A stretch of DNA of 64,000 bases from Stenotrophomonas rhizophila (GCF_003751305.1 NZ_RJKV01000002.1:868001-932000), one strand, 5' to 3'. Numbered from the stretch's first letter, positions 19,163 to 27,482 are shown. Notes: generated by a model not told the origin, from the letters alone. Program-made: numbers and translations.

Positions 19163-19969
19163 ATGCGCTTTCGATTTCTATCGATGATCGTTGCGGCAGC
19201 CCTCGTGGCTGCCGCACCGGCCAATGCGCAGCGGCAGAGTCTGGCCGACCGCGTCGGCGCGCTTGAGCAGCAGGCGAACAACAACCAGTCCAACATGGAC
19301 ATGCTCAATCAGCTGAATCAGCTGCGTACCCAGTTGCAGGCCCTGCAGTCGCAGGTCGAGCAGCTGCAGCACGACAATGAGCAGCTCAAGCAGACCGCCA
19401 AAGACCAGTATCTGTATCTGGACAGCCGCCTGAACCGCCTGGAAGGTGGAGCCCCCGTGCTTCCCGCCGCCCCGGCCGCAGCCGCGCCTGCCCCCGCAGC
19501 CCCCCCGAAACCGGCAACGGCCGCTTCCGAGCGGCCGCCTACCGTGCACGGCGATGCCGGCAGCCTTGCTGCCAGTGGCGACGAACGCACCGCCTACAAC
19601 GTCGCCTTCGATTCGCTCAAGGCCGGCAAGTACGACGACTCGGCGCAGCTGTTCCTGAGCTTCCTCGAGTTGTACCCCAACGGCGTCTATACCCCCAACG
19701 CGCTGTACTGGTTGGGCGAGAGCTATTACGCCACCCGCAATTTCCCGCTGGCTGAGGCGCAGTTCCGCGACCTCATCTCGCGCTACCCGACCCACGACAA
19801 GGCGTCCGGTGGCCTGCTCAAGATCGGCCTTTCCCAGTATGGCGAAGGCAAGGTCGACCAGGCCCAGGCGACCCTCGAACAGGTCGTGTCCACGTATCCC
19901 GGCTCCGACGCCGCGCGCACCGCGCAGGACCGTCTGCAGTCGATCCGGCTGGGTCAGCAGATCCGCTGA
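19163..19969 (+). CDS. cpoB: Cell division coordinator CpoB (YbgF)
   Basis: Periplasmic protein that couples PBP1B activity and Tol function during constriction. 268 residues: signal peptide MRFRFLSMIVAAALVAAAPANA, a Gln/Asn/Leu-rich trimerising coiled coil (about 28-95), a long Ala/Pro linker (about 98-135), and a C-terminal tetratricopeptide domain (YNVAFDSLKAGKYDDSAQLF, NALYWLGESYYATRNFPLAE, GLLKIGLSQYGEGKVDQA). It starts three bases after the pal stop and closes the tol-pal operon. Its partner PBP1B (mrcB) is also in this window at 46.7 kb. Confidence 0.95.
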   Translation: MRFRFLSMIVAAALVAAAPANAQRQSLADRVGALEQQANNNQSNMDMLNQLNQLRTQLQALQSQVEQLQHDNEQLKQTAKDQYLYLDSRLNRLEGGAPVLPAAPAAAAPAPAAPPKPATAASERPPTVHGDAGSLAASGDERTAYNVAFDSLKAGKYDDSAQLFLSFLELYPNGVYTPNALYWLGESYYATRNFPLAEAQFRDLISRYPTHDKASGGLLKIGLSQYGEGKVDQAQATLEQVVSTYPGSDAARTAQDRLQSIRLGQQIR

Positions 19970-20100
19970 ACCCGCCCCGGGCCGCTGTCGCGGCCGGGCC
20001 CGGTATACTGATGGATCGCCAACCGGGCGCTGCCCGGTCCCCGTGCCGGGCCATGCCCGGCTGTTGTCGTTTCCGAAGCCGTCCCCCAAGAATCACCGCC

Positions 20101-20799
20101 ATGACCACGACCCTGTCCGCTGCCGCCGCACTCCCCAGTGAGATCGTGCAGTCCCCGCTGCCGCGACTGAAGATCACCGAGATCTTCCTGTCCCTGCAGG
20201 GCGAAGCCGATACCGCCGGCTGGCCGACCGTGTTCGTGCGCCTGACCGGCTGCCCGCTGCGCTGCACCTACTGCGATACCGCCTACGCCTTCCACGGCGG
20301 CACGTGGTGGGACATCGACGCGATCGTGGACGAGGTGCTCGCCCAGGGCGTCCACCACGTCTGCGTGACCGGTGGCGAGCCGCTGGCGCAGAAGCGCTGC
20401 CTGGTGCTGTTGGAAAAGCTCTGCAACGCCGGTCTGGACGTCTCGCTGGAAACCTCCGGCGCGCTGGATGTCAGCGCCGTCGATCCGCGTGTGTCGCGCG
20501 TGGTCGACCTGAAAACCCCCGGCTCCGGCGAAATGGCCCGCAACCGCCTGGAGAACCTGCCGCTGCTGACCAAGCGCGACCAGATCAAGTTCGTCCTGTG
20601 CAGCCGCGAGGATTACGAATGGGCCCGCGGCATGGTCCGCGAGCACCGCCTCAACGAGCGCAGCATGGTGCTGTTCTCGCCGAGCAAGAGTGAGGTCAGC
20701 CCGCGTGAGCTGGCCGACTGGATCGTGGCCGACCGCCTGCCGGTGCGCTTCCAGATGCAGCTGCACAAGCTGTTGTGGAATGACGAGCCCGGGAGGTAA
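20101..20799 (+). CDS. queE: 7-carboxy-7-deazaguanine synthase QueE
   Basis: Radical-SAM enzyme that converts 6-carboxytetrahydropterin to 7-carboxy-7-deazaguanine in queuosine synthesis. 232 residues with the CX3CX2C iron-sulphur motif CPLRCTYC (C51, C55, C58) and GGEP (VCVTGGEPLAQ). The N-terminal ~20 residues (TTTLSAAAALPSEIVQSPLP) are a lineage extension. ATG 20101 is used; no strong ribosome site is seen. TATACT at 20004-20009 is a possible -10 element. It lies 114 bases before queC. Confidence 0.95.
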   Translation: MTTTLSAAAALPSEIVQSPLPRLKITEIFLSLQGEADTAGWPTVFVRLTGCPLRCTYCDTAYAFHGGTWWDIDAIVDEVLAQGVHHVCVTGGEPLAQKRCLVLLEKLCNAGLDVSLETSGALDVSAVDPRVSRVVDLKTPGSGEMARNRLENLPLLTKRDQIKFVLCSREDYEWARGMVREHRLNERSMVLFSPSKSEVSPRELADWIVADRLPVRFQMQLHKLLWNDEPGR

Positions 20800-20913
20800 T
20801 GCCGGCTGCAGTGCTACGGCTCTGCGCTTGCCATCGACCACGCCCCACCATCAGTAAAGACGTCCGGCGCGGGACAGCGTGCTGGTTCCCCGCAAACCAC
20901 CGGAAACTCCCCC

Positions 20914-21579
20914 ATGAAAAAAGCAGTCGTCCTCCTGTCCGGCGGCATGGACTCCGCCGCCGTCGTTGCCATCGCCCGCGAGCAGGGTTTTGCCGTCCAC
21001 GCCCTGAGCGTGCGCTACGGCCAGCGTCACACCTCCGAACTCGACGCCGCCGCCGCCGTCGCCAGCGCGCTCGGCGCGGTCGCCCACAAGACCGTCAATG
21101 TCGATCTGCGCAGCATCGGTGGCTCGGCCCTGACCGATGACATCGACGTCCCGGAAGCGGGCGGCGAGGGCATCCCGGTCACGTATGTGCCGGCACGCAA
21201 TACGATCATGCTGTCCGTCGCGCTGGGCTGGGCCGAAGTGCTGGGCGCCAACGACATCTTCTGCGGCGTCAACGCGGTGGACTACTCCGGCTACCCGGAT
21301 TGCCGCCCCGAGTTCATCCAGGCCTTCCAGGCGCTGGCGAACCTGGCCACCAAGGCCGGCGTGGAAGGGGCGGGCATCCAGGTCCATGCACCGCTGCAGT
21401 TCCTGAGCAAGGCCGACATCGTGCGTGAGGGCGTCCGGCTGGGCGTGGACTTCGGCCTGACCGTGTCCTGCTACAACGCCGACGACCAGGGCCGCGCCTG
21501 CGGGCATTGCGATGCCTGCCGCCTGCGTGCGCAGGGTTTCACGGATGCCGGCGTGCCGGACCCGACCCACTACGTGTGA
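20914..21579 (+). CDS. queC: 7-cyano-7-deazaguanine synthase QueC
   Basis: ATP-dependent ligase that turns carboxydeazaguanine and ammonia into preQ0. 221 residues with the PP-loop SGGMDS at 9-14 and the C-terminal zinc site C186, C196, C199, C202 ([17 protein letters not shown]). The middle signature [15 protein letters not shown] and [17 protein letters not shown] is intact. It follows queE and completes the early queuosine branch; queD and queF are not in this window. The stop lies 72 bases before tRNA-Lys. Confidence 0.97.
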   Translation: MKKAVVLLSGGMDSAAVVAIAREQGFAVHALSVRYGQRHTSELDAAAAVASALGAVAHKTVNVDLRSIGGSALTDDIDVPEAGGEGIPVTYVPARNTIMLSVALGWAEVLGANDIFCGVNAVDYSGYPDCRPEFIQAFQALANLATKAGVEGAGIQVHAPLQFLSKADIVREGVRLGVDFGLTVSCYNADDQGRACGHCDACRLRAQGFTDAGVPDPTHYV

Positions 21580-21613
21580 TGCTGGACGGGTACGCATGAG
21601 CGCCAAGATGCGT

Positions 21614-21619
21614 TAGAAT
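21614..21619 (+). promoter_or_regulatory. -10-like TAGAAT of tRNA-Lys
   Basis: TAGAAT matches five of six -10 positions and would start transcription near 21626, about 26 bases before the tRNA. The predicted leader contains a small inverted repeat, CCCCG/CGGGG at about 21626-21644, that may mark 5' processing. No convincing -35 hexamer is seen. Confidence 0.45.
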
Positions 21620-21651
21620 GCGCACCCCCGGCGTCACGTCGGGGATGCAAT

Positions 21652-21727
21652 GGGCCGTTAGCTCAGTTGGTAGAGCAGAAGACTTTTAATCTTTTGGTCG
21701 ATGGTTCGAATCCATCACGGCCCACCA
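21652..21727 (+). tRNA. tRNA-Lys (anticodon TTT)
   Basis: 76 bases with the 3' CCA encoded. The acceptor stem GGGCCGT pairs with ACGGCCC. The D arm is GCTC-AGTTGGTAGA-GC, the anticodon stem GAAGA/TCTTT closes the loop CTTTTAA (anticodon TTT), and the T arm GATGG-TTCGAAT-CCATC is perfect. It is a single tRNA, followed at once by a terminator. Confidence 0.97.
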
Positions 21728-21741
21728 CTGCATCCATGATG

Positions 21742-21766
21742 AAGGCGACCGCGAGGTCGCCTTTTT
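21742..21766 (+). terminator. Rho-independent terminator of tRNA-Lys
   Basis: AGGCGACC-GCGA-GGTCGCCT is a perfect 8-bp stem with a four-base loop, followed directly by TTTT. It starts 15 bases after the tRNA end and is the cleanest intrinsic terminator in the window. Confidence 0.9.
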
Positions 21767-21792
21767 CATGTCTCCGGTTCTGCCCGGATCGC

Positions 21793-22428
21793 ATGAAGCC
21801 CCCCTCCCTCCGCATGGAACGCGTCGTGAGCAACCACTTCCCACATCCCCCGTCTGCCTCCCGTCGTCGCGCGATCCTGCATGGCGCTGCAATGGCCCTT
21901 GCCCTGATCGCCCTGGATGCGGGGGCCGCGCAGGATCTGACGATCACCTACTACGACGTGCAGGGCGGCAACCTGCAGGAACTGCGCGCGTCCTTGAATG
22001 CGCGCGGGCCCGTCGGCAAGGACGGCGCGCGCCATCACGGCCACGTGGACTGGCAAGTTGGCTGGAACTACGACTACGCCCCGCGAGGGGGCGGCTGCAG
22101 AATCGGCAAGCTGCGCGTGGATGTGAGGGCCACCATGGTGCTGCCGCGCTGGACCGCCGCCGATACAGCGCCTGCGTCGCTGCAACAGGAGTGGGCGCGC
22201 TACAGCCAGGCGTTGCGGGTGCACGAAGACGGCCATGCAGCCCATCCCGGTCAAGCTGCCGAGGAAATCCAGCGGCGGTTCGCGGCAGTTGGCGGTGGGA
22301 TGCGCTGCCCGCAGCTCGGTGAGGAACTCAACCGTATCGGGCAAGCGGTTCTCGATGAATACGCCGCGCGCGATAAACAGTACGACGACACCACCGAACA
22401 TGGTGCCACGCAGGGTGCGCGTCTCTAG
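21793..22428 (+). CDS. Exported DUF922 protein, putative zinc-dependent protease
   Basis: 211 residues from the ATG at 21793. ATG 21814 and GTG 21826 are alternative starts and none has a ribosome site. The N terminus has an Arg-rich SRRRAILHG followed by a hydrophobic core ending LDAGAAQ, so it is exported and the motif is loosely Tat-like. The mature part opens with the DUF922 signature TITYYDVQGGNLQELRASLN and contains HEDGH at 144-148, matching the HExxH zinc motif. Two cysteines (GGGCRIG, MRCPQLG) could pair. The frame runs back through the tRNA, but that part is not coding. Confidence 0.75.
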   Translation: MKPPSLRMERVVSNHFPHPPSASRRRAILHGAAMALALIALDAGAAQDLTITYYDVQGGNLQELRASLNARGPVGKDGARHHGHVDWQVGWNYDYAPRGGGCRIGKLRVDVRATMVLPRWTAADTAPASLQQEWARYSQALRVHEDGHAAHPGQAAEEIQRRFAAVGGGMRCPQLGEELNRIGQAVLDEYAARDKQYDDTTEHGATQGARL

Positions 22429-22659
22429 CCCGTAGGAATTCTCACAGCCTCATGCGCGTTTCCCCGACGCCCAGCGAGGAAGTGACCGATGCCCACGGAT
22501 GGCTCCCACGCGCACGCTACCCCTCCAGACCTTGAGCGCCGCAGGCCCGTTTCCGTGTGATGCGGTGGGTACACGGCGGGTCGATGCGGGGCGGCGGCAT
22601 GGCAATGGGAATGGATGTTCTGCAGACGGCACTCGTCTTTGCGACGGTGCTGGCCGCTT
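22429..22659. other. Intergenic stretch without a supported gene
   Basis: The 231 bases lie between the convergent stops of the DUF922 gene and the DUF6713-like gene. Short open frames occur on both strands, but none has a start context, family signature or sensible composition. No terminator-like hairpin was found. Confidence 0.5.
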
Positions 22660-23046
22660 TCACCGGGTTGCAGTCCGCGTGGCGGTACGTATCGAGCGCA
22701 GCAACCAAAGCGCCGAGACCAGACAGGTGAGAATGACCGCCATCGACAACGGCAGGTGGAAGGCGCGATGCCCGAACGCGGCAAAGCCAACGTGGATGGC
22801 GAACGTGGCCAGGCCCAGCGCGGCGCAGAGGAGCGCGTAACCGCGCGCCTTGCTGGTTTGCAGCACCACATGTCGGTAGCCGACCAGCAGGATGCCCACT
22901 GCGATCAGATTGAACACCACGAAGCCCTGAACGCCGCCGGGTAGCAGGAACATCTCCCACTCGCGCCAGAAGGCGGCATCGATCTGATGGAGGATCAGGG
23001 CGAGCAGGGTGGAGAAGTAGCTTCGTTCCATGCGCAGCGCGGCCAT
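22660..23046 (-). CDS. Small membrane protein, DUF6713-like
   Basis: 128 residues from the ATG at 23046 (a second ATG follows at 23031; the frame is open further up but looks non-coding). Four hydrophobic segments span most of the chain. The conserved-looking block ALILHQIDAAFWREWEMFLLPGG after the first segment resembles DUF6713 proteins, where a His and acidic residues sit at the membrane edge. A short basic tail (RSIRTATRTATR) ends it. The function is unknown. It is divergent from the next gene. Confidence 0.6.
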   Translation of the reverse strand: MAALRMERSYFSTLLALILHQIDAAFWREWEMFLLPGGVQGFVVFNLIAVGILLVGYRHVVLQTSKARGYALLCAALGLATFAIHVGFAAFGHRAFHLPLSMAVILTCLVSALWLLRSIRTATRTATR

Positions 23047-23179
23047 CAACACTGCGGATCCTGCAGCGGCCGTAGTGTAGCGGGCGATCGATCCCCCCTC
23101 ACACAATCCTCCCCCACGCAGGCGCAGGATCAAACGGTAACGGGCCACAGTGGGATCTGCGATTCCACGGAGCGGTGTC

Positions 23180-23650
23180 ATGAATACCGACAATAACGGC
23201 CAAACGGTACGCGGGCTCAATCAGATCATCAGCATTGCGCGCGATGGTCACGGCATATACGCCAGGGCCGTCGCGGGCGTGCAGGTAACGGATCCGACGT
23301 TGAGCGCGCTGATGATGCGCATGGCCGCGTCCAAGACCAAGGTCGTCACGGAGGTCACCACGCTGGTGCGTCGCGCTGGCGGACAGCCGGCACTGCATGG
23401 GACGCTCGGAGGGCATGTGCGCGGTGGGTTCGGGTGGTTCGGCACGGTGCTCGGCGATGCCGGCATCCAGTACGTGAGCGAGAGCCATGCGGCCGAAGCC
23501 CGTCTGGTTCGCGCGATGGAAGCGACCGTCCACCACCACGCACTGTCCGGGCAGGCACGCCGCACCCTCGGCAACCTGCTGCGGGAGACGCGGTTGTGCT
23601 GGGACGATATGCGCCAGCAGCTGGCGACGCTGCGCGAGCGTGATCCCTGA
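23180..23650 (+). CDS. PA2169-type four-helix-bundle protein (DUF2383)
   Basis: 156 residues, ATG at 23180 behind a GGAG site. The chain is helical throughout, with the ferritin-like DUF2383 pattern: an N-terminal LNQIISIARDGHGIYARAV helix, a K/V/T helix (MAASKTKVVTEVTTLVRRAGG), then HGTLGGHVRGGFGWF and a C-terminal ESHAAEARLVRAMEA helix. Relatives are found in stress or biofilm gene sets, but no activity is established. It is the first of two genes read in the same direction. Confidence 0.75.
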   Translation: MNTDNNGQTVRGLNQIISIARDGHGIYARAVAGVQVTDPTLSALMMRMAASKTKVVTEVTTLVRRAGGQPALHGTLGGHVRGGFGWFGTVLGDAGIQYVSESHAAEARLVRAMEATVHHHALSGQARRTLGNLLRETRLCWDDMRQQLATLRERDP

Positions 23651-23767
23651 TCCATCCGCCTGGCGCAGTTGCCGCCACGGCAACGCGACGGCCGGCGTCC
23701 GCCGCCGTCATCACAGATCAAGAAGAAGGCGCGCGCGCACCAGTGCAGGCCGACACGGAGACACACC

Positions 23768-24013
23768 ATGAACATCGTATTGCAAGACGCCACCGGGCGA
23801 CGATTGCGTCTGGGCGGATCATGCCTGGTGGAAGATGGCGTGCTGTATTACCGCCGGATGATGCTGGTGGCGATCGGGGAAGGCGTTCGCCTCGCACCCT
23901 CGGTGCTGGACGTGATCAACGCGTCTGTCGCAGGCAGTGCGTGGGTATTGGACGATGACGTGCCGACCGGCGTCATGACGAGCCTCGAGCTGTCCCTACA
24001 CGCGATGCGGTGA
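23768..24013 (+). CDS. Small hypothetical protein
   Basis: 81 residues with no signal peptide. GGAG lies eight bases before the ATG at 23768, which supports expression. The composition is ordinary (many Val/Leu/Gly) and predicts a small beta-rich fold: MNIVLQDATGRRLRLGG, then an LVEDGVLYYRRMMLVAIG stretch. I do not recognise the family. It is 117 bases downstream of the DUF2383 gene in the same direction and may share its transcript. Confidence 0.6.
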   Translation: MNIVLQDATGRRLRLGGSCLVEDGVLYYRRMMLVAIGEGVRLAPSVLDVINASVAGSAWVLDDDVPTGVMTSLELSLHAMR

Positions 24014-24103
24014 TGGCGTTGCTGCGAGCCAGGTAAACCTGTCAGGGCTGCGCGGTTGCGCAGCCCCACCCTGTAACAGAGGGAATCCAGTAGCAGAGGA
24101 AAC

Positions 24104-24271
24104 TTACTTCTGCTGCGGCTTGTTGCCAGCATCAGGCGCTTTCTTGGTGTCCTGTTCCTGCTTCTGCTGCTGCCTGGCCTGCGCGTCCTTGCGTTCCTGG
24201 TCGGACTGCGGCGCGTTCTGGGCGTTGGCCGCATTCTTCACGTTGTTTTCGTTGTTCTGCATGTTGGACAT
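24104..24271 (-). CDS. Small disordered hydrophilic protein
   Basis: 55 residues from the ATG at 24271, with a clear GGAG seven bases upstream. The chain is almost wholly Asn, Gln, Lys, Asp, Glu and Ala (MSNMQNNENNVKNAANAQN at the start, GNKPQQK at the end), with no hydrophobic core, so it is expected to be disordered. Such proteins recur in Xanthomonadaceae without assigned roles. A desiccation or stress function is only a guess from the composition. The 202 bases upstream hold a small hairpin (24389-24408) and nothing else clear. Confidence 0.6.
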   Translation of the reverse strand: MSNMQNNENNVKNAANAQNAPQSDQERKDAQARQQQKQEQDTKKAPDAGNKPQQK

Positions 24272-24473
24272 GGGTGACTCCAAGGCGACGTGATGTCGCA
24301 GCACCATCGTGGACCTGCCGCTGTTACTCGAGGGTCGCACTGGGATGAGCATCGGGTCAGGGTAGTCTCATGACCAAGTGCTACACCGCGTGGGTGTGAC
24401 CACCCACGACGCTGCTGGTCCACAACGTCCCTTCATCCGAGGCGCCGAGTTGGTGGACGCGGCCGTCTATGTA

Positions 24474-25322
24474 TCAGGATTGGCAGAGTGTCCCGCAATG
24501 GTCGGTGCTGAACCCGGCAATGGCCTGCTGCAGGAGCGGAACGTCGCTTGGGTCCACCTGTTCCAGCGCCTCCTTCAACGCGTCGCGCACCGGCTGCCGT
24601 TGCGCGGGCTGCAGCATCTGCGCGTAAGGCGCCGCCGTCTCCGCCAGCGCACGGACCAGGGTCCGCTTCAGCGTGCTGCCCGCCGCCTGGGCACGCATCA
24701 CCTCCAGCATCTCCAGATACTGGCGTTGCGCATTGCGGCGAAGGGTGTCGGTGCCGCCCGGTCCCAGACCGGCAAGCTCTGCGGGCGTTGCAACGGTCAG
24801 CCACGCATCCACCAGTGGCTGCATCCGTGCACCGCACTGCAGCAGGTACGGCAGCAGCAGGCCCAGCTGTGCCTGGAAGCGCTCGGCGTTGTGGTTGCCT
24901 TGGCGGGCCTGCTCGCCGGAATGGAGGAGCACGGCTGCTGGCATCGCACCCATGCCGAACTGCATCAACCGGGTAGACAGCGTTACGCCGTACTGGCACG
25001 CGTTGGTCAGCAGACCCAGGTCCGCCGTCGCGTAGTCCGGCGCCAGGACGTCGGTCGTGTTGGTCACCGCCGCCAGCAGTTGCATGGCGCGTGGGCTGTC
25101 GAGCTGCTCCGGTGCCTTGTCGGCGTCGGCTTGCTGCAGCAGTTGCAGGTAATCGCGCGTGGCTTCGTACTGCGCCATGAACTGCGGCGGTATGTCATCG
25201 GCACGTGCGGGTGAGGCGACCAGAAACAACACGAGGAGGGCCGCGCCCAGCGGTGTCTGGGCAGGCGCACGCGCCGGCCATGCCAGTCGTCGCGTGAGAG
25301 AAGAAAACGGGCTGCCACTCAT
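24474..25322 (-). CDS. Exported protein of unknown function
   Basis: 282 residues from the ATG at 25322; an ATG three codons earlier (25331) is almost as likely, with AAGGA upstream of both. The N terminus is long and basic, followed by GAALLVLFLVASPARA and cleavage before DDIPPQF, so it is a Sec substrate. The mature chain is alpha-helical and Gln/Leu/Ala-rich, with three cysteines (NACQYG, LQCGAR, HCGTLC) near segment ends. I see no known catalytic motif. It is divergent from the lipoprotein at 25558. Confidence 0.65.
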   Translation of the reverse strand: MSGSPFSSLTRRLAWPARAPAQTPLGAALLVLFLVASPARADDIPPQFMAQYEATRDYLQLLQQADADKAPEQLDSPRAMQLLAAVTNTTDVLAPDYATADLGLLTNACQYGVTLSTRLMQFGMGAMPAAVLLHSGEQARQGNHNAERFQAQLGLLLPYLLQCGARMQPLVDAWLTVATPAELAGLGPGGTDTLRRNAQRQYLEMLEVMRAQAAGSTLKRTLVRALAETAAPYAQMLQPAQRQPVRDALKEALEQVDPSDVPLLQQAIAGFSTDHCGTLCQS

Positions 25323-25557
25323 CCGGAGCATGGTCCTTGGATCGATTCGGGCATGGAGCGTAGGTGACCCGGGGCAGGGCGGCAACCCGGTGCGCAGCAT
25401 CGCCGGGGCATCCTGCGGGTGCCCGGCAATCGGTTGTCCTCGAATGACGGTGAGCAGAGATGCAGGCGTGGCCCACGAGCGGTCTGCCTGTGCACACCGC
25501 AGAACCGCTTACGGGGGCACAATAGCCAGTCATTCGCTGATCGATGTTGGAGGTGCC

Positions 25558-26241
25558 ATGAACCGTTTCGTCCTGCTGGGTGTGGGGGCGCTTGCGCTCG
25601 CGGCCTGTTCCAAGCCGGCGCCGTCCGATACCGCGACTCCGGCAGAGCCTGCCGCGCCGGCCACGTCGGCCCCCGCTGCCAGCGCGCCCGCCGCCCCCGC
25701 CAGCCCGACCCTGCAGCCGCCGTCGTTCGATTGCGCCAAGGCGCAGTCCGAGGCGGAGACGCTGGTGTGCGGCGACGCGCGCCTGGCCGCGCTGGATCGC
25801 CAGCTGGCCGCGCTCTACAAGCGGGTGCAGACCAGCCCGGACGAGCTGGACATCGCGGCCGAACAGCGGGGCTGGATCAAGGGGCGTGATGCCTGTTCGC
25901 GCGCGGTCGATCCGCACCGTTGTCTCGTGGAGTCCTATCAGACCCGGCTGGTCGAGCTGACCATCAATGGCGGCGGCATCCAGGTACCCGCGACGGTGGA
26001 GTACCGCTGTGATGACAACAGCAAGCCGGTGACCGCCGTGTTCTACAACGATATCGACCCGACCGCGGCCGTGGTCAGCTGGGGCAGGGATCAGGCCATC
26101 GTGTTCCCGGTGCCGGTCACCAAGGACGACAACAACGGCGGTCGCTGGGGGCGCGAAGGTGTCGACCTGCGCACCCACAACGACCAGACCACGCTGGAGT
26201 TCTACGGCACCACCCTGCAGTGCCAGATCGCCAGGGGATGA
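25558..26241 (+). CDS. Lipoprotein with DUF1311 (LprI-like) and MliC lysozyme-inhibitor domains
   Basis: 227 residues with a good GGAGG site. The signal peptide ends in the lipobox LALAAC (C17), followed by an Ala/Pro/Ser linker to about 55. Next is a DUF1311/LprI-type helical domain (FDCAKAQSEAETLVCGDARLAALDRQLAALY to about 130, with the usual Cys pairs). The C-terminal MliC domain has VEYRCDDNSKPVTAVFYND and ends FYGTTLQCQ. MliC proteins inhibit C-type lysozymes at the cell surface, so protection against host or predator lysozyme is the likely role. The DUF1311 part may also contribute to inhibition (inference). Confidence 0.82.
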   Translation: MNRFVLLGVGALALAACSKPAPSDTATPAEPAAPATSAPAASAPAAPASPTLQPPSFDCAKAQSEAETLVCGDARLAALDRQLAALYKRVQTSPDELDIAAEQRGWIKGRDACSRAVDPHRCLVESYQTRLVELTINGGGIQVPATVEYRCDDNSKPVTAVFYNDIDPTAAVVSWGRDQAIVFPVPVTKDDNNGGRWGREGVDLRTHNDQTTLEFYGTTLQCQIARG

Positions 26242-26259
26242 CGATCACCGCCGCGTCGC

Positions 26260-26925
26260 TCAACGCACGCGGCGGTAGCGCACTTCGTTCTGCCGGTCGC
26301 CCACTTCAGTGGTGACAAAGCCATCGCGGCTCTGGCTGATGTCGAACACACTGCTGCCGACGTTGAGCTGGCCGCCGTTGATCCAGCCGTTCAAGGTCTG
26401 GCCACGTGTCTGTGCGCTCATGCGGCCATCGCTGTCGATGCGCATGCGGATGTCGGCGTTGAAGGTAGGGTTGTAGCCCTCGAACTCGCCGATCATCCAG
26501 CCGGGGACATACGAGCTGTGCCGGGCGCCCTGGTAGCTGTCATCGTCGTAGCGCGCATCATCCTTGTCGGCGTTGTGCGCCAACGCGCCGAGAATCGCCG
26601 CGCCGATCAGAACGCCGGCGGCGACCTTGGCGTCGTGGTTGTCCTTGTCGTGGCGGTCATCGCGATCGCTGTCGCCATGTACACGGAACGAGGCGCGGCA
26701 GCCATCGTCGACCCAGACCTCACGACGGTCGTAGTCCCAGTTGCGGCCCTGACGGCAGTCCGCACCGGACAGTTTGCGGTCCAGGGTGACGTAGCCGGCG
26801 CGAGGCAGGGTGCAGGACTGATAGCGATTGTCGCGGCTCTCGCAGGTGACGACGTCATCCGCGCGCGCGTCGTCCAACGGCAGCATCAACAGCAAGGGTG
26901 TAGCCAGCAGCATACGGAAGAGCAT
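26260..26925 (-). CDS. Secreted DUF3011 protein, single repeat
   Basis: 221 residues from the ATG at 26925 with a signal peptide (MLFRMLLATPLLLMLPLDDARA). One DUF3011 repeat follows (VVTCESRDNRYQSC to DDGCRASF), then a His/Asp-rich stretch (HGDSDRDDRHDKDNHD) that could bind metal, a Gly/Ala hydrophobic helix (AAGVLIGAAILGALAHNA) and a C-terminal beta domain. Related to the three-repeat protein at 4753-5703, but with a different C-terminal half. Its stop faces the lipoprotein gene 18 bases away. The function is unknown. Confidence 0.75.
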   Translation of the reverse strand: MLFRMLLATPLLLMLPLDDARADDVVTCESRDNRYQSCTLPRAGYVTLDRKLSGADCRQGRNWDYDRREVWVDDGCRASFRVHGDSDRDDRHDKDNHDAKVAAGVLIGAAILGALAHNADKDDARYDDDSYQGARHSSYVPGWMIGEFEGYNPTFNADIRMRIDSDGRMSAQTRGQTLNGWINGGQLNVGSSVFDISQSRDGFVTTEVGDRQNEVRYRRVR

Positions 26926-27083
26926 GTCGTCGATTCCGGCAAGGAAAAGGAGCGTGTCGCATCGTATGGAAAGCGGGAGACCCCCGTTCCCGGCACCGAC
27001 GATGGCCACGCGGACATGAAATCCGGATGAAGGTCACTCAGCGGCGCGCTCGGACGGCCGCCGGCCGTTGCAGGCGACTCGCC

Positions 27084-27482
27084 TCAGGCGCAGGCCGCCA
27101 GCGGCTGCTGGAAGCAGGCGCGGATCGCGTCGAGCAGCTCGCTCATGCTGTAGGGCTTGGGCAGAAAATGCATGCCCGGACCGAGCTGCGGCACCACCAC
27201 GGAGGGCTCCAGGCCCGAGGTGACCAGCACCGGCAGCCCGGGCTGTTCCTGCTTGACCCGATGCGCCGCCTCGATGCCACTCACCGCGCCCAGGCAGACA
27301 TCGGTGAACACCAGGTCGAAGCGCTCGCCGGCCTGCAGCAGGCCCAGCGCGGCTTCGGCGGAGCTGACCGCCACGACTTCGCAGGCCTGGCTTTCCAGGG
27401 CCATGCGGCTGAGCTCGCGGGTGTCTTCGGTATCTTCGATCAACAGCACGCGCGGTTCGGGATGGTGCTTGGACAACAACAT
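27084..27482 (-). CDS. Single-domain response regulator (CheY-like receiver)
   Basis: 132 residues with a receiver domain only: acidic pair E16-D17 (LLIEDTED), phospho-acceptor D61 (LVFTDVCLG), Thr/Ser at 88-89 and Lys K109 (LPKPYS). The C terminus is a short Ala/Pro tail and there is no output domain. There is no neighbouring sensor kinase, so its partner is elsewhere. GATAAT upstream on the minus strand suggests its own promoter, and the leader holds a small CCCC/GGGG hairpin. It may signal as a phospho-relay or as the receiver partner of a hybrid kinase. Confidence 0.85.
   Translation of the reverse strand: MLLSKHHPEPRVLLIEDTEDTRELSRMALESQACEVVAVSSAEAALGLLQAGERFDLVFTDVCLGAVSGIEAAHRVKQEQPGLPVLVTSGLEPSVVVPQLGPGMHFLPKPYSMSELLDAIRACFQQPLAACA

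Noticed and set aside
21667..21792. Extension of the DUF922 frame back into tRNA-Lys
   Set aside because: It would translate the tRNA and its terminator. The signal peptide starts after 21793.
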